Of a stretch of 64,000 bases of DNA, positions 10,159 through 21,696 are shown piece by piece; within the stretch, counting starts at the first letter, position 1, and every line of letters starts with the position of its first letter. Both the position numbers and the translations under genes were made by a program. The stretch covers positions 2,356,001 through 2,420,000 of the forward strand of contig NZ_AP027368.1 of assembly GCF_030296015.1 (NCBI RefSeq), in the 5' to 3' direction. This DNA is from Ferrimonas sp. YFM. Lineage in GTDB: Bacteria; Pseudomonadota; Gammaproteobacteria; Enterobacterales; Shewanellaceae. A model generated the notes under the pieces. It was not told the DNA's origin and made no database searches. It saw only the letters and a program-made list of their open reading frames with translations.

Positions 10159-10842
10159 TTACCGGCCCAGTTTTTCCACCACGAAGCGAAGTACCTTATC
10201 AACCACCTGGTCGATGGACAGCTCCGTAGTATCAATCAGTAATGCGTCTTCAGCGGGCTTCATAGGAGCCACCTTACGGTTGGCATCGCGCTCGTCGCGC
10301 TCCTGTATCTCCGCCAAAAGGCGGTCAATACTAGCATCTAAGCCCTTCTCCTTCAACTGCAAGTAACGTCGGCGCGCGCGCTCTTGTGCACTGGCAGTCA
10401 TAAAGATTTTAGCCTCTGCGTCAGGGAACACCACTGTTCCCATGTCACGGCCGTCGGCAATCAGGCCAGGATCCACCCGGAATCCTCTCTGGCGACGCAG
10501 CAGAGCTTCGCGAACCCGAGGAAAAGCCGCCACTTTTGACGCCGCGTTGGCGCACTCCTGGGTGCGAATCTCCCGGCTCACCACTTCCCCTTCCAGCACC
10601 ACTTTGATGCCGCCCTCTTCGTCGGGGCTGAAGGAGACATCCAGGTGGGCGGCGGTCAGGGCCAGGCCCTCTTCGTTGTCCAGCTCGATGTTGTGGTGCA
10701 GTGCCGCCAGTGCCAGAACGCGGTAGATGGCGCCTGAGTCCAGCAGGTGCCAGCCCAGTTTCTCGGCCAGCAGATGGCACACAGTGCCTTTCCCTACCCC
10801 ACCGGGTCCGTCAATGGTAATCACAGGGGCCTGTTGAGGCAT
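10159..10842 (-). CDS. cmk: Cytidylate kinase
   Basis: Phosphorylates CMP and dCMP to the diphosphates. The start is ATG at 10842, preceded by GGAG 6 nt away, in preference to an upstream TTG. The P-loop GPGGVGKGT lies near residue 13, with the CMP-binding region [13 protein letters not shown] near 125-140. It sits between aroA and rpsA, the conserved order. The C-terminal residues GR end just before the rpsA leader. Confidence 0.96.
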   Translation of the reverse strand: MPQQAPVITIDGPGGVGKGTVCHLLAEKLGWHLLDSGAIYRVLALAALHHNIELDNEEGLALTAAHLDVSFSPDEEGGIKVVLEGEVVSREIRTQECANAASKVAAFPRVREALLRRQRGFRVDPGLIADGRDMGTVVFPDAEAKIFMTASAQERARRRYLQLKEKGLDASIDRLLAEIQERDERDANRKVAPMKPAEDALLIDTTELSIDQVVDKVLRFVVEKLGR

Positions 10843-11033
10843 GCTTGTCTCCAAAAATTCTTTTTCTTCTCCGTCAGGGGACCATAACCCGGACGGTTCC
10901 GGCCGCGTCGGCGGCGGGAAAGCGGGCCCATTATACAGATTCCCGAGTTAAAGTAAGCCCTTAGGTGTAAATTGCTGACTCCTCTGGGTCATTTTGACCC
11001 AGAGAAGCCGCGAACCACCTAGTTTAGCAGCTG

Positions 11034-12314
11034 CTATTGGCTGATGGCGGCCAGGCGGTCGAAGAAGTCGGGGAAGGTCTTGGCGGTGCAGCCGGGATCC
11101 AGGATGGTCACCTCCTGGCCGCCCACGGCCAGCATGGCGAAACACATGGCGATGCGGTGATCGTTGTAGGTTTCTATCTCCGCATGGTTAAGCTTGTCCA
11201 CCGGCTCGACCCGGATGTAATCCTCACCCTCTTCGACCACGGCACCCACTTTACGCAGTTCGGTGGCCATGGCAGACAGACGATCGGTCTCCTTCACCCG
11301 CCAGTTGTAGATGTTGCGGATGACGGTGGGCCCCTTGGCAAACAGGGCGGTGGTGGCGATGGTCATGGCCGCATCCGGGATGGCGTTCATGTCCATGTCC
11401 ACCCCATTGAGAGCGCCCTTGCTGCAGCGGATGAAGTCCCTGCCCCACTCCACCTGGGCCCCCATCGCCTCCAGGACATCGGCGAAGTGCTTATCCCCCT
11501 GCAGGCTGTCGGTGCCGACGCCGCGCACCTCGACGCTGCCACCACCGATGGCCGCCGCCGCCAGGAAGTAGGAAGCGGAGCTGGCATCCCCCTCCACCAG
11601 GTAATCGCCGGGGCTGAGGTACTGCTGGCCGGCGGCAATCTCAAAGCTCTGGTAGTCGTGGTTGTTCACCTCGACGCCGAAGCGGGCCATCATCCCCAGG
11701 GTGATGTCGATATAAGGCTTGGACACCAGTTCCCCTTTGACGCGGATGGTCAACGATTCTTTGAGCAGAGGCGCCACCATCAGCAGCGCAGTGAGAAACT
11801 GCGAGGAGATGGAACCGTCGATCTCCACCTCACCACCGCCAAGCTCGGCGGCATTGATGGCCAGAGGCGGGTAACCGGGGTTTTCCAGGTACTGGATGTC
11901 GGCGCCCAGTGGCGCCAGGGCTTCCACCAGATGGCCAATGGGCCGCTCCTTCATTCTGGGCTCACCGGTCAACACAAACTTGCCGCTGCCGATGGCCAGG
12001 GCCGCCGCCAGGGGACGCATGGCGGTGCCGGCGTTGCCCAGATAGAGCTCCGCTTGCTGGCCCCGGGCCAGGCGATCGCCCAGGCCGTCCACTTCGATGG
12101 TGGCCGCCTCCTTGTTATAGCGGTAACCCACGCCCAGGCTGTCCAGGGCATTCAGCATATGGCGGATGTCGTCCGAGTCCAGCAGATTGGTCAGTCTGGT
12201 GGTGCCTTTGGCCAGGGTGGCCAGCAACAGAGCACGATTGGAGATGCTCTTGGAACCGGGCAGGGTGATAACCCCGTCAACCCGGGAAATTGGAGAAAGG
12301 TGTAACTGCTCCAT
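11034..12314 (-). CDS. aroA: 3-phosphoshikimate 1-carboxyvinyltransferase (EPSP synthase)
   Basis: Shikimate-pathway enzyme joining PEP to shikimate-3-phosphate. Its 426 aa include the N-terminal [14 protein letters not shown], the PEP site [11 protein letters not shown] and the C-terminal [11 protein letters not shown]. The [10 protein letters not shown] form is that of class I enzymes. An internal terminator separates it from hisC upstream, so aroA may be expressed partly from its own promoter. Confidence 0.98.
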   Translation of the reverse strand: MEQLHLSPISRVDGVITLPGSKSISNRALLLATLAKGTTRLTNLLDSDDIRHMLNALDSLGVGYRYNKEAATIEVDGLGDRLARGQQAELYLGNAGTAMRPLAAALAIGSGKFVLTGEPRMKERPIGHLVEALAPLGADIQYLENPGYPPLAINAAELGGGEVEIDGSISSQFLTALLMVAPLLKESLTIRVKGELVSKPYIDITLGMMARFGVEVNNHDYQSFEIAAGQQYLSPGDYLVEGDASSASYFLAAAAIGGGSVEVRGVGTDSLQGDKHFADVLEAMGAQVEWGRDFIRCSKGALNGVDMDMNAIPDAAMTIATTALFAKGPTVIRNIYNWRVKETDRLSAMATELRKVGAVVEEGEDYIRVEPVDKLNHAEIETYNDHRIAMCFAMLAVGGQEVTILDPGCTAKTFPDFFDRLAAISQ

Positions 12315-12338
12315 GGACTACTCCCGCATAGAAATGAA

Positions 12339-12358
12339 AAGGGGCCTGTTGGCCCCTT
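12339..12358 (-). terminator. Terminator or attenuator between hisC and aroA
   Basis: AAGGGGCC/GGCCCCTT stem with a four-base loop, followed on the minus strand by TTCATTTC. It lies in a 68-bp gap within a co-oriented gene run, so partial read-through is likely. Confidence 0.6.
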
Positions 12359-12382
12359 GAAACTGCTTTAACTGAATCGAGG

Positions 12383-13483
12383 TTATTCGGCCATCACCTC
12401 ATCCAGCGCCTGCATAAATCGGGAGTTTTCCCACTCCAGACCGATGCTCACGCGCAGGTGAGAAGGCATACCATAACCCGCAATGGGACGCACTATCACC
12501 CCTTTTTTCAGCAGCGCCTCATAGATGGCGCCCGCCTGGCCCACTTCGATGGTAATGAAGTTGGCCACACTGGGGATAAAGGGGATGTTGCGCTCGGTGA
12601 AATAGGCTTCGAGGCGCGCCATCTCGCACTTGTTGAGATCGATCCCCTGCTGAAGGTACTGCTCATCCTCCAGCACCGCCTCGGCGGCCGCCAGGGCCAG
12701 AGAGTTATTGTTAAAGGGCTCTCGCACCCGGTTGAGCAGATCCGTCATCGCCTCGGACGCCACCAGATACCCTACCCGCAGCCCCGCCAGGCCGTAGGCC
12801 TTGGAGAAGGTGCGACTGACACAGAGGTTGGGGTATGTGGCCAGCCACTCAATGCTGGGGGCGCGTTGGTCGGCCTCGAGATACTCAAAGTAGGCTTCAT
12901 CCAGCACCACCAGCACCTCGGCCGGCACCTTGTTCATAAAGGCCTCAAGCTCGGCGCTTGAGAGGAAAGTCCCGGTGGGGTTATTGGGGTTGGCGATGCA
13001 GATAAGCTTGGTGCGCTCGGTGATGGCGGCCAGCATCGCCTCCAGGTCGTGGCCCCAGTTCTTGGCGGCAGTCTTCACCGCGGTGGCACCGCAGGACTGG
13101 GTCAGCAACTGGTAGACGATAAAGGCGTGGGCATCGAAGATCACCTCATCCTCGGCGCCGACGAAGGTGCGGAACAGGATCTCCAGCACCTCATTGGAGC
13201 CATTGCCCAGGGTGATCTGATTGCTGGCGCAGCCCAATCGCTCGGACAGCTTCTGCTTCAGGTAGTAGCCGTTGGCGTCCGGGTAGCGCGCCAGTTCCGG
13301 CATGGCACGCTCGATGGCGGCCTTGGCCAGTGGGCTCAAGCCCAGGGGGTTTTCGTTGGAGGCCAGCTTGACGATGTCGGTGATCCCAAGCTCTCGCTCC
13401 AGCTCCTCCGTCGGCTTGCCCGGCTGGTAGGGCATCAGCCCCTCTACGCCAGGGTTGGCCAGCTTGGTCAGTTCATTTGACAC
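12383..13483 (-). CDS. hisC: Histidinol-phosphate aminotransferase
   Basis: Class I/II PLP aminotransferase, 366 aa, making histidinol phosphate in histidine synthesis. The motif SRTFSKAYGLAGLRVGY holds the PLP lysine near residue 219; NPNNPTG and DEAYFEY are also present. The start is GTG with AAGGAAG upstream. It lies 22 bp after serC and before aroA. That place in an aromatic and serine cluster, outside a his operon, recalls the pseudomonad serC-pheA-hisC2-aroA order, so it may also serve aromatic amino acid transamination. This second role is inference. Confidence 0.93.
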   Translation of the reverse strand: MSNELTKLANPGVEGLMPYQPGKPTEELERELGITDIVKLASNENPLGLSPLAKAAIERAMPELARYPDANGYYLKQKLSERLGCASNQITLGNGSNEVLEILFRTFVGAEDEVIFDAHAFIVYQLLTQSCGATAVKTAAKNWGHDLEAMLAAITERTKLICIANPNNPTGTFLSSAELEAFMNKVPAEVLVVLDEAYFEYLEADQRAPSIEWLATYPNLCVSRTFSKAYGLAGLRVGYLVASEAMTDLLNRVREPFNNNSLALAAAEAVLEDEQYLQQGIDLNKCEMARLEAYFTERNIPFIPSVANFITIEVGQAGAIYEALLKKGVIVRPIAGYGMPSHLRVSIGLEWENSRFMQALDEVMAE

Positions 13484-13505
13484 TTGTGCTTCCTTATCTT
13501 CTTTC

Positions 13506-14570
13506 TTATTTGTTGTTCAGCTCGAAGGCTTTCATAAAGGTCACCAGGGCCTGAACCCCCTCCAGTGGCATGGCGTTGTAGATGCTGGCCCGCATACCGC
13601 CGACACTGCGGTGCCCCTTCAACGCCATCAGGCCAGCCTGCTGAGACTGGGCCAGGAATTGAGCATCCAGATCCGGATTGACCAACTGGAAAGGTACATT
13701 CATCTCACTGCGATGGCTTGGGTCCACCCGGTTTTGGTAGAAGTCACTGCTGTCAATAAAATCGTACAGCAGCGCTGCCTTCTGCCGGTTCAGCTGGGCC
13801 ATGGCGCCGACACCGCCCTGGGCCTTGAGCCACTTGAACACCTCACCGGCCAGATACCAGGCGTAGGTGGGCGGGGTGTTGTACATGGAGTCGTTCTTGT
13901 CCAGCAGGGCGTAATCCAGGATGGAGGGGGTGGTGGCCTGAGCCTGACCGATGAGATCCCGGCGAACGATCACCAGCGCCAGACCGGCGGGGCCGATGTT
14001 CTTCTGGGCGCCGGCGTAGATCAGCCCATAGCGGTTGATGTCGATTTCCCGGCCGAGGATGCAGGAGGAGTAGTCGGCAATCAGCGGCTTGTCGGTCTCC
14101 GGCTCTTCGAAGATGGCCACGCCGTCGACGGTCTCGTTGGGGCAGTAATGCAGGTAACTCCCCTGCCCCGCTTCGCTGACTTTGGCCATCTCCAGGCCAT
14201 TACCGCTGCGCAGATCGATGCTGTTGACCCTGGCGTACTTGGCCGCCTCTTTGGCGGCACCGGCAGACCATTGACCGGAGATCAGGTAATCCACCTGATC
14301 CTCTGCCCCCACCAGATTCTGGGGAATGGCGGAGAAGTGAGCCCGGGCACCGCCGTGGGTAAAGAGCACCGCATAGTCGTCGCCGATGTTCATCAGCTCA
14401 CGCAGGTTGGCTTCTGCTGCCTCGGCCACCGCCAGGTACTCCTTGGATCTGTGGCTGAGCTCCATCACCGATACGCCCAGGCCATTAAAGTCCACCAGCT
14501 CTTTCTGGGCTTTGGCCATCACTTCGGCCGGCAACATCGCCGGACCGGCGCAAAAGTTATATACGCTCAT
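13506..14570 (-). CDS. serC: Phosphoserine aminotransferase
   Basis: Converts 3-phosphohydroxypyruvate to phosphoserine and acts in pyridoxal phosphate synthesis. The ATG at 14570 gives [17 protein letters not shown], the normal N-terminus; the open frame extends 98 codons further upstream without family similarity. The PLP lysine lies in [14 protein letters not shown] near residue 197. At 354 aa it has full length. It is followed closely by hisC. Confidence 0.97.
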   Translation of the reverse strand: MSVYNFCAGPAMLPAEVMAKAQKELVDFNGLGVSVMELSHRSKEYLAVAEAAEANLRELMNIGDDYAVLFTHGGARAHFSAIPQNLVGAEDQVDYLISGQWSAGAAKEAAKYARVNSIDLRSGNGLEMAKVSEAGQGSYLHYCPNETVDGVAIFEEPETDKPLIADYSSCILGREIDINRYGLIYAGAQKNIGPAGLALVIVRRDLIGQAQATTPSILDYALLDKNDSMYNTPPTYAWYLAGEVFKWLKAQGGVGAMAQLNRQKAALLYDFIDSSDFYQNRVDPSHRSEMNVPFQLVNPDLDAQFLAQSQQAGLMALKGHRSVGGMRASIYNAMPLEGVQALVTFMKAFELNNK

Positions 14571-14636
14571 TCCTCGGATCCTATGTTTAGACAAAACACC
14601 CCATTTAACACCAGTTTCCCCGGCTAAGGAATAAAA

Positions 14637-14660
14637 AAACGGACGCCTGGGCGTCCGTTT
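14637..14660 (-). terminator. Rho-independent terminator of gyrA
   Basis: AAACGGACGC/GCGTCCGTTT stem followed on the minus strand by a T run, 26 bp after the gyrA stop. Confidence 0.9.
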
Positions 14661-14685
14661 TCGGTTATTGCGCGATAAGCAGTGA

Positions 14686-17322
14686 TTACTCGTCGCCGGC
14701 CTCGTCGGCTGCGGGTGCATCGGTGGCCGGGGCATCGCCCTCTGGCGCTTCCGCCTGCTCGCCGTCAACCAGCTCGCCTTCCGGCAACTCAGGCTCCTCG
14801 ATCTCATCGATGCGCTGCAGACCCACCACCTGTTCGCCCTCCATGGTGCGAATGATGGTGACACCCTGGGTGTTACGGCCCACTTCGGAGACTTCGTGAA
14901 CCCGGGTACGCACCAGGGTGCCGCCGTCGGTGATCAGCATGATCTCGTCGTTATCCTGAACCTGTACCGCACCCACCACGGAGCCGTTACGCTCGCTCAC
15001 CTTGATGGAGATAACCCCCTTGGTGGCCCGGCTCTTGGTCGGGTACTCGGACTCGGCGGTACGCTTACCGTAACCGTTCTGGGTCACGGTGAGGATGGCA
15101 CCATCGTCGCGAGGCACGATCATGGAGACCACGCGGTCCACGTCATCCAGGGCGATGCCGCGCACACCTGTGGCGGTACGGCCCATGGAGCGCACGTTGG
15201 ATTCGTCGAAGCGCACCACTTTACCGGCGTCGGAGAACAGCATCACTTCGTTGCTGCCATCGGTGATGTCCACGGCAATCAGCTCATCACCCTCGTTGAG
15301 GTTGATGGCGCGGATACCGGAAGACAGCGGACGGCTGTAGGCGTCCAGAGCGGTCTTCTTCACGGTGCCCTTGGCGGTGGCAAACACGATGTATTTACTT
15401 GGGTCGTACTCACGAACCGGCAGAATCGCCTGAATCACTTCGCCGTCATCCAGCGGCAGCAGGTTCACAATCGGCTTACCACGGGCGGTGCGGCTGGCCA
15501 GAGGCAGCTGGTACACCTTGAGCCAGTACACCTTACCGGCGTTGGAGAAGCACAGGATGGTGTCGTGGGTGTTGGCCACCAGCAGGCGCTCGATGAAGTC
15601 TTCATCCTTCATCTTGGCCGCCGCCTTACCCTTACCGCCACGACGCTGGGCTTCGTAATCGCTCAGAGGCTGATACTTACAGTAGCCGGCGTGGGACAGG
15701 GTCACCACCACGTCTTCTTCGGTGATCAGGTCTTCCAGAGAGATGTCCGCGGAGGCGGAGCTGATCTCGGTCTTACGCTCATCACCGTACTCGGCGCGAA
15801 TCGCTTCCAGCTCCTCACGGATCACTTCCATCAGGCGCTCTGGGCTGGCCAGGATGTGCATCAGCTCGGCGATCACATCCAGCAATTCACGGTACTCGTC
15901 GAGGATCTTCTCGTGTTCCAGACCGGTCAGCTTCTGCAGACGCAGATCCAGAATGGCCTGGGCCTGAGTCTGGGTCAGGTAGTAGAGGCCGTCACGGATG
16001 CCGAACTCTGGGGTCAGCCAGTCTGGGCGGGCGGCGTCATCACCGGCCTTCTCCAGCATGGCGGCCACATTACCCAGCTCCCAACCGCGGGACAGCAGCG
16101 CTTCACGGGCTTCTGCCGGGGTCGGAGAGTGTCGAATCAGCTCAATCACAGGATCGATGTTGGCCAGGGAGATGGCCAGACCTTCCAGGATGTGAGCCCG
16201 CTCGCGCGCCTTGCGCAGTTCGTACACGGTACGACGGGTCACCACTTCGCGACGGTGGGTCACGAAGGCATCCAGGGTCTCTTTCAGGTTGAACAGCTTG
16301 GGCTGGTTGTTGCCCAGTGCCACCATGTTGATGCCGAACACCGTCTGCATCTGAGTCTGAGAGTAGAGGTTGTTCAGCACCACTTCCGGCACTTCACCAC
16401 GCTTGAGTTCAATCACCACGCGCATGCCGTCCTTATCGGACTCATCGCGCAGGCCAGAGATCCCCTCCAGCTTCTTGTCCTTCACCAGCTCGGCGATCTT
16501 CTCGATCAAACGGGCCTTGTTCACCTGATAAGGCAGCTCGTGAACAATGATGGACTCTTTGCCGGTGCTGCTGGTTTCCACCTCGGAACGGGCGCGCACG
16601 TAGATCTTGCCGCGACCGGTCTTGTAGGCATCGATGATCCCCTTGCGGCCATTGATGATGCCGCCGGTGGGGAAGTCGGGACCTGGAATGATCTCAATCA
16701 GCTCATCGATGCTGATGTCGCCGTTGTCGATAAAGGCCAGGCAGCCGTCGATCACCTCGGTGAGGTTATGAGGCGGAATGTTGGTGGCCATGCCTACCGC
16801 AATACCACTGGAGCCGTTGACCAGCAGGTTTGGTACCTTGGTGGGCAACACCTCTGGAATCTGTTCCGTGCCATCGTAGTTGGGCACGTAGTCCACGGTT
16901 TCCTTGTCCAAGTCTGCCAGCAGCTCGTGGGAGATCTTGGCCATGCGCACTTCGGTGTATCGCATTGCCGCCGCGGAGTCGCCGTCGACGGAGCCGAAGT
17001 TACCCTGGCCGTCGACCAGGCAGTAACGCAGGGAGAAAGGCTGAGCCATACGCACAATGGTGTCGTAGACCGCACTGTCACCGTGGGGGTGGTATTTACC
17101 GATAACGTCACCCACCACACGGGCGGATTTCTTGTAGGGTTTGTTCCAGTCGTTACCCAGGCCGTTCATCGCGAACAGGGTGCGACGGTGAACAGGCTTA
17201 AGGCCGTCCCGGACGTCGGGCAATGCACGCCCGACAATCACGCTCATGGCATAGTCGAGATAGGAGCTTTTCAACTCCTCTTCGATATTAATCGGCGTAA
17301 TTTCGTTAGCCAGATCAGTCAT
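14686..17322 (-). CDS. gyrA: DNA gyrase subunit A
   Basis: Type II topoisomerase subunit that cuts and rejoins DNA. The ATG at 17322 ([17 protein letters not shown]) is used; 33 extra upstream codons have no family match. The quinolone-resistance region reads [15 protein letters not shown] with wild-type Ser and Asp. The catalytic Tyr is in [10 protein letters not shown], and the GyrA box QRRGGKG lies at the start of the C-terminal pinwheel. A Glu/Ala-rich acidic tail of about 40 residues closes the 878-aa protein. It lies upstream of serC and is divergent from ubiG across a 312-bp gap. That gap holds a dyad AAAATG-TAC-CATTTT at 17499-17513 and otherwise only promoter-like sequence. Confidence 0.98.
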   Translation of the reverse strand: MTDLANEITPINIEEELKSSYLDYAMSVIVGRALPDVRDGLKPVHRRTLFAMNGLGNDWNKPYKKSARVVGDVIGKYHPHGDSAVYDTIVRMAQPFSLRYCLVDGQGNFGSVDGDSAAAMRYTEVRMAKISHELLADLDKETVDYVPNYDGTEQIPEVLPTKVPNLLVNGSSGIAVGMATNIPPHNLTEVIDGCLAFIDNGDISIDELIEIIPGPDFPTGGIINGRKGIIDAYKTGRGKIYVRARSEVETSSTGKESIIVHELPYQVNKARLIEKIAELVKDKKLEGISGLRDESDKDGMRVVIELKRGEVPEVVLNNLYSQTQMQTVFGINMVALGNNQPKLFNLKETLDAFVTHRREVVTRRTVYELRKARERAHILEGLAISLANIDPVIELIRHSPTPAEAREALLSRGWELGNVAAMLEKAGDDAARPDWLTPEFGIRDGLYYLTQTQAQAILDLRLQKLTGLEHEKILDEYRELLDVIAELMHILASPERLMEVIREELEAIRAEYGDERKTEISSASADISLEDLITEEDVVVTLSHAGYCKYQPLSDYEAQRRGGKGKAAAKMKDEDFIERLLVANTHDTILCFSNAGKVYWLKVYQLPLASRTARGKPIVNLLPLDDGEVIQAILPVREYDPSKYIVFATAKGTVKKTALDAYSRPLSSGIRAINLNEGDELIAVDITDGSNEVMLFSDAGKVVRFDESNVRSMGRTATGVRGIALDDVDRVVSMIVPRDDGAILTVTQNGYGKRTAESEYPTKSRATKGVISIKVSERNGSVVGAVQVQDNDEIMLITDGGTLVRTRVHEVSEVGRNTQGVTIIRTMEGEQVVGLQRIDEIEEPELPEGELVDGEQAEAPEGDAPATDAPAADEAGDE

Positions 17323-17634
17323 AGACAGATAATGTCCCCTAAATGCGGCAGAGAATCCCAATTTCCCCGCCGAGCCGGCCAGGCCGGCAAAAACGGTAAT
17401 TCGGCATTGTAGCACAGACATTGGCGTTGGAAAGCCGCGTTTCTTGCCTAAGGAAACAACGGCTTACAACTGACCAAAAAACGTGCTGAGCCGTGGGTAA
17501 AATGTACCATTTTGTGTCTGTTTGAGGTGTTTTCCTCCCAAGCCTGTCTTTCTCCCCATCCGACGCCATCGTATACTGGCGTCATCGGAGCCTTCTGTCA
17601 GGGAGGCACGCAGTATCTAGAGAAAGGACACAGA

Positions 17635-18345
17635 ATGCAGCAGTCAAACGTCGATCCCGTAGAAGTGGGCAAATTTGAGAAGCTGGCTTCCACCTGGTGG
17701 GATCCCATGGGGCACTCCAAGCCTCTTCATCAGCTCAATCCCCTTCGCGCCGCCTACATTGAGCGTCACGCCGATGGCCTGTTTGGCAAACAGGTGCTGG
17801 ATGTGGGCTGCGGCGGCGGCCTGCTGACCGAGGCCATGGCCAAAGCCGGCGCCCGAGCCACCGGCCTGGACATGGGCGAGGAGCCCATCGAGGTGGCCAG
17901 GCTGCATGCCCTGGAGAGTGAGTTGGATATCGACTACCAGCTGTGCACCGCCGAGGCCCACGCCGAACACAAGGGGGCCCACTACGATGTGGTGACCTGC
18001 ATGGAGATGCTTGAGCATGTGCCCGACCCGGAATCCGTGGTGCGCGCCTGTGCCCAGATGGTCAAGCCAGGTGGTCATCTGTACCTGTCCACCATCAACA
18101 AGACCCCTTTGGCCTACATGACCACCATTGTGGGCGCCGAGCAGATCGTCAAAGTGCTGCCCAAGGGCACCCACGACTACAGCAAGTTCCTGCGCCCCTC
18201 CCAGCTGATTCAGTGGTGTGAGCGCGCCGGACTGCGGGTGCAGCACGCCGACGGCGTCCTCTACAACCCGCTGACCGAGACCTTCCGCCTCTCAAGCCGC
18301 ATGGACATCAACTACATGATTCACGCGGTTAAGCCTAATGAGTAA
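17635..18345 (+). CDS. ubiG: Ubiquinone biosynthesis O-methyltransferase UbiG (gammaproteobacterial type)
   Basis: SAM-dependent enzyme performing both O-methylations of ubiquinone synthesis. The ATG at 17635 follows AGAAAGGACACAGA; the longer frame is rejected. At 236 aa it shows the start [14 protein letters not shown], motif [27 protein letters not shown] and [11 protein letters not shown]. Its end overlaps the next gene by 8 bp (translational coupling). A second, clearly different UbiG homologue lies at 52623-53378. Confidence 0.96.
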   Translation: MQQSNVDPVEVGKFEKLASTWWDPMGHSKPLHQLNPLRAAYIERHADGLFGKQVLDVGCGGGLLTEAMAKAGARATGLDMGEEPIEVARLHALESELDIDYQLCTAEAHAEHKGAHYDVVTCMEMLEHVPDPESVVRACAQMVKPGGHLYLSTINKTPLAYMTTIVGAEQIVKVLPKGTHDYSKFLRPSQLIQWCERAGLRVQHADGVLYNPLTETFRLSSRMDINYMIHAVKPNE

Positions 18346-19015
18346 CGCCGCCATCAAGGGGGTGCTGTTCGATCTCGACGGCACCCTGCTGGACACGGCC
18401 CTGGATCTCGGCCATGCCGCCAACGTGGCGCTGGCCAGGTTCGGCTACCCCGGCATCACCGAGGAGCAGGCCTACCTCTATTCCAGCCACGGCTCCAAGG
18501 GGCTGCTCAAGGCGGGCCTGGGGGACAGCTTTCATCGCACCGACATCACCCCGATGCGAGACACCCTGCTGGCCGCCTACGCAGAACGCATCAGCCACCA
18601 CACCCGTCCCTATGACGGCATCCCCTCCATGCTCGGCTATCTGGAAGAGAATCTGTTGCCCTGGGGGATCATCACCAACAAGCCGGAAGGACTGGCGCGT
18701 CAGCTGCTGGAGCAACAGCCGGAACTCTCTGGCAGTGCGGTGTTGGTGGGGGGCGATACCCTGCCGGTGGCCAAGCCCGACCCTGCCCCGCTGCACCTGG
18801 GGGCCGAAACCCTGTCTCTGGCGCCGGAAACCATCCTCTATGTCGGCGATGCCGAACGGGACGTGGTGGCCGCCAACCGCGCCGGGATGATCAGTGTGGC
18901 CGCCTTGTGGGGCTACATCAGTGACGAGGACCAGGCCCACACCTGGCCCGCACACCACCGCTGCGATCGTCCGGACGATCTCTTTGATCTTATCCGCGAT
19001 CTGACTCAAAAATAG
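18338..19015 (+). CDS. HAD-family phosphatase, phosphoglycolate phosphatase/MupP type
   Basis: A 225-aa HAD subfamily IA hydrolase with motif [10 protein letters not shown] (nucleophile Asp near residue 12), motif II ITNKPEG, motif III Lys in PVAKPDP, and motif [11 protein letters not shown]. It follows ubiG with overlapping start and stop. In pseudomonads the gene after ubiG is mupP (N-acetylmuramate-6-phosphate phosphatase of cell-wall recycling); in enterics similar proteins are Gph. Sequence alone does not separate these, so no symbol is given. Confidence 0.82.
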   Translation: MSNAAIKGVLFDLDGTLLDTALDLGHAANVALARFGYPGITEEQAYLYSSHGSKGLLKAGLGDSFHRTDITPMRDTLLAAYAERISHHTRPYDGIPSMLGYLEENLLPWGIITNKPEGLARQLLEQQPELSGSAVLVGGDTLPVAKPDPAPLHLGAETLSLAPETILYVGDAERDVVAANRAGMISVAALWGYISDEDQAHTWPAHHRCDRPDDLFDLIRDLTQK

Positions 19016-19026
19016 TCATACGAACC

Positions 19027-19050
19027 GGGGCAAAAAAAATTTTTTGCCCC
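19027..19050 (+). terminator. Probable terminator after ubiG-gph
   Basis: GGGGC then an A run and a T run then GCCCC form a hairpin, with CTCGTTTTTG after it, 11 bp past the stop. Confidence 0.65.
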
Positions 19051-19227
19051 CTCGTTTTTGTGAAAAAAACACTTGCATTTTCCTCAGCCCAATGGTGGTA
19101 AGGCTTAGCAGAAGCACATCTTTTCCCCTCCTTAATTATTCACATGTTTACCCACAATTTGATCACATCCGGAGCTATTGCACAGATCCGAAAACCGCCT
19201 TATCTTGTAGATCAACCCATCGGCGCT

Positions 19228-19239
19228 ACTACATGTAGT
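19228..19239. promoter_or_regulatory. NrdR-box-like palindrome upstream of nrdA
   Basis: ACTACATGTAGT is a perfect 12-bp palindrome whose core CTACATGTAG differs at two positions from the NrdR box core CwAtATaTwG. A related half (TTGTAG) lies at 19205-19210. The 362-bp gap 19016-19377 otherwise holds only the terminator and the presumed nrdA promoter. NrdR control is inferred from position and similarity. Confidence 0.45.
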
Positions 19240-19377
19240 GCTCGATAATAAAAACACACACAATTAGGGGTGATTGCCGTTCAGACGGTGATCGGCAGTT
19301 CTCAGGTACTCAAACTAAGGATAAGGTCTCGACGTTCGCCTTTGCCGCAGTGGGCGACGTGAAGACGAAAATTGGAC

Positions 19378-21654
19378 ATGAATAAATCTCTCCTCATCAC
19401 GAAACGAAGTGGTAAACAGGAACCCCTGGATCTGGATAAGATCCATAGGGTGATCTATTGGGCCGCTCAGGATCTGAACAATGTGTCGGTCTCCCAGGTG
19501 GAACTGGCCAGTCACATCCACTTCTTCGATGGCATGACCACCGAGGCGATCCACGAGACCATCATCAAGGCGGCCGCGGATCTCATCAGCGAGGAGACCC
19601 CGGATTACCAGTACCTGGCTGCCCGCCTGGCGGTCTTCCACCTGCGCAAGAAGGCCTATGGCCGCTTCGAGCCCCCTCACCTGTACGACCACGTCACCAA
19701 GATGGTGGAAGCGGGTAAGTACGACCAGCACATCCTCAGCGACTACAGCCGGGAAGAGCTGAACCAGCTCAACGATCACATCGACCACTGGCGCGACATG
19801 GACTTCTCCTACGCGGCGGTGAAACAGCTGGAAGGCAAGTACCTAGTGCAGAACCGGGTCACCGGTGAGGTGTTCGAAAGCGCCCAGTTCCTCTACATGC
19901 TGGTGGCCGCCTGTCTGTTCGCCAACTACCCCAGAGGCGAACGACTGGACTACGTGAAGCGCTTCTACGACGCCGCGTCCAAATTCAAGATCTCCCTGCC
20001 CACGCCCATCATGTCCGGCGTGCGCACCCCTACCCGCCAGTTCAGCTCCTGCGTGCTGATTGAGTGCGGTGACAGCCTGGATTCCATCAACGCCACCTCT
20101 GCGGCCATCGTCAACTACGTGAGCCAGCGGGCCGGCATCGGCATCAACGGCGGCGGGATCCGTGCCCTGGGCAGCCCCATCCGTGGCGGCGAAGCCTTCC
20201 ACACCGGTTGCCTGCCCTTCTTCAAACACTTCCAGACTGCGGTGAAGTCCTGCTCCCAGGGCGGCGTGCGCGGCGGTGCCGCCACCCTGTTCTACCCCCT
20301 GTGGCACCTAGAAGCGGAAGAGCTGCTGGTACTGAAGAACAACCGCGGCACCGACGCCAACCGTATCCGTCACCTGGACTACGGCGTGCAAATTAACCGC
20401 ACCCTGTACCAGCGCCTGATTGACGGCGGCGACATCAGCCTGTTCTCCCCGTCCGACGTACCCGGCCTGTACGATGCCTTCTTCGCCGATCAGGAGGAGT
20501 TTGAGCGCCTGTACACCCAGTACGAAGCGGACAGCAGCATTCGCCGCAAGACGGTGAAGGCGGTCAGCCTGTTTGGCCTGCTGATGCAGGAGCGCGCCTC
20601 CACCGGCCGCATCTACATCCAGCACGTGGATCACTGCAACACCCACAGCCCCTTCGACCCCAAGGTGGCCCCGGTGAAGCAGTCCAACCTGTGCCTGGAG
20701 ATCGCCCTGCCCACCAAGCCGCTGAACAGCCTGGACGACCCCAACGGCGAGATTGCCCTGTGCACCCTGTCCGCCTTCAACCTGGGCGCCATCGACGACC
20801 TGAGCGAGCTGGAAGAGCTGGCGGATCTGGCAGTCCGCGCCCTGGACAACCTGCTGGACTATCAGGACTACCCGGTACCGGCCGCCGAGCTGGGCTCCAT
20901 GAAGCGCCGCACCCTGGGCATTGGGGTGATCAACTTTGCCTACTACCTGGCGAAGAACGGCGCCCGCTACTCCGACGGCAGCGGCAACGGACTGACCCAC
21001 AAGGCGTTCGAAGCGATTCAGTACTACCTGCTCAAGGCCTCCAACAACCTGGCCAAGGAGCAAGGGGCCTGCCCGGGCTTTGACGAGACCACCTACGCCC
21101 AGGGCCTGCTGCCCATCGACACCTACAAGAAGGCGGTGGATGAGTTTTGCGAAGAGCCGCTGCACCTGGACTGGGAAGCCCTGCGCGCCGACATCAAAGA
21201 GTTCGGCCTGCGCAACTCTACCCTGTCCGCGCTGATGCCTTCGGAGACCAGCTCGCAGATCTCCAACGCCACCAACGGCATCGAGCCGCCTCGTGGCCTG
21301 GTGAGCGTCAAGGGCTCCAAAGACGGCATCATGAAGCAGGTGGTGCCTGGCATCGAGACCTTGAAGAACCAGTACGAGCTGCTGTGGGACATTCCGGACA
21401 ACACCGGTTACCTGCAACTGGTGGGGATCATGCAGAAGTTCGTCGACCAGGCGATCTCCGCCAACACCAACTATGATCCGGGCCGCTTCAATGAGAACAA
21501 GATGCCCATGAACGTGCTGCTCAAGGACTTGATGCTGGCCTACAAGTACGGCCTCAAGACCCTGTACTACCAGAACACCCGGGATGGCCAGTCGGACTCC
21601 AGCACTAAGACCGACGGAGCCGATGATTGCGCCGGCGGCGCCTGTAAGATTTAA
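19378..21654 (+). CDS. nrdA: Class Ia ribonucleoside-diphosphate reductase alpha subunit
   Basis: Reduces ribonucleoside diphosphates aerobically. The ATG at 19378 lies just after an in-frame TTG. Residues 5-95 form an ATP-cone, so overall activity should be allosterically inhibited by dATP. The active-site region includes FSSCVLIECGDS (first redox Cys) and QSNLCLEIALPT. The C-terminus DDCAGGACKI carries the shuttle cysteine pair. The 758-aa length is standard. It is followed by nrdB and yfaE. Confidence 0.98.
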   Translation: MNKSLLITKRSGKQEPLDLDKIHRVIYWAAQDLNNVSVSQVELASHIHFFDGMTTEAIHETIIKAAADLISEETPDYQYLAARLAVFHLRKKAYGRFEPPHLYDHVTKMVEAGKYDQHILSDYSREELNQLNDHIDHWRDMDFSYAAVKQLEGKYLVQNRVTGEVFESAQFLYMLVAACLFANYPRGERLDYVKRFYDAASKFKISLPTPIMSGVRTPTRQFSSCVLIECGDSLDSINATSAAIVNYVSQRAGIGINGGGIRALGSPIRGGEAFHTGCLPFFKHFQTAVKSCSQGGVRGGAATLFYPLWHLEAEELLVLKNNRGTDANRIRHLDYGVQINRTLYQRLIDGGDISLFSPSDVPGLYDAFFADQEEFERLYTQYEADSSIRRKTVKAVSLFGLLMQERASTGRIYIQHVDHCNTHSPFDPKVAPVKQSNLCLEIALPTKPLNSLDDPNGEIALCTLSAFNLGAIDDLSELEELADLAVRALDNLLDYQDYPVPAAELGSMKRRTLGIGVINFAYYLAKNGARYSDGSGNGLTHKAFEAIQYYLLKASNNLAKEQGACPGFDETTYAQGLLPIDTYKKAVDEFCEEPLHLDWEALRADIKEFGLRNSTLSALMPSETSSQISNATNGIEPPRGLVSVKGSKDGIMKQVVPGIETLKNQYELLWDIPDNTGYLQLVGIMQKFVDQAISANTNYDPGRFNENKMPMNVLLKDLMLAYKYGLKTLYYQNTRDGQSDSSTKTDGADDCAGGACKI

Positions 21655-21696
21655 GCGGCCGGCTCCGCCTGCGGGGCCGCTCTCTCAGCCAAGGAT

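Noticed and set aside
14896-17412. An 838-codon plus-strand open frame opposite gyrA
   Set aside because: Shadow frame; no domain or start signal, while gyrA is certain.
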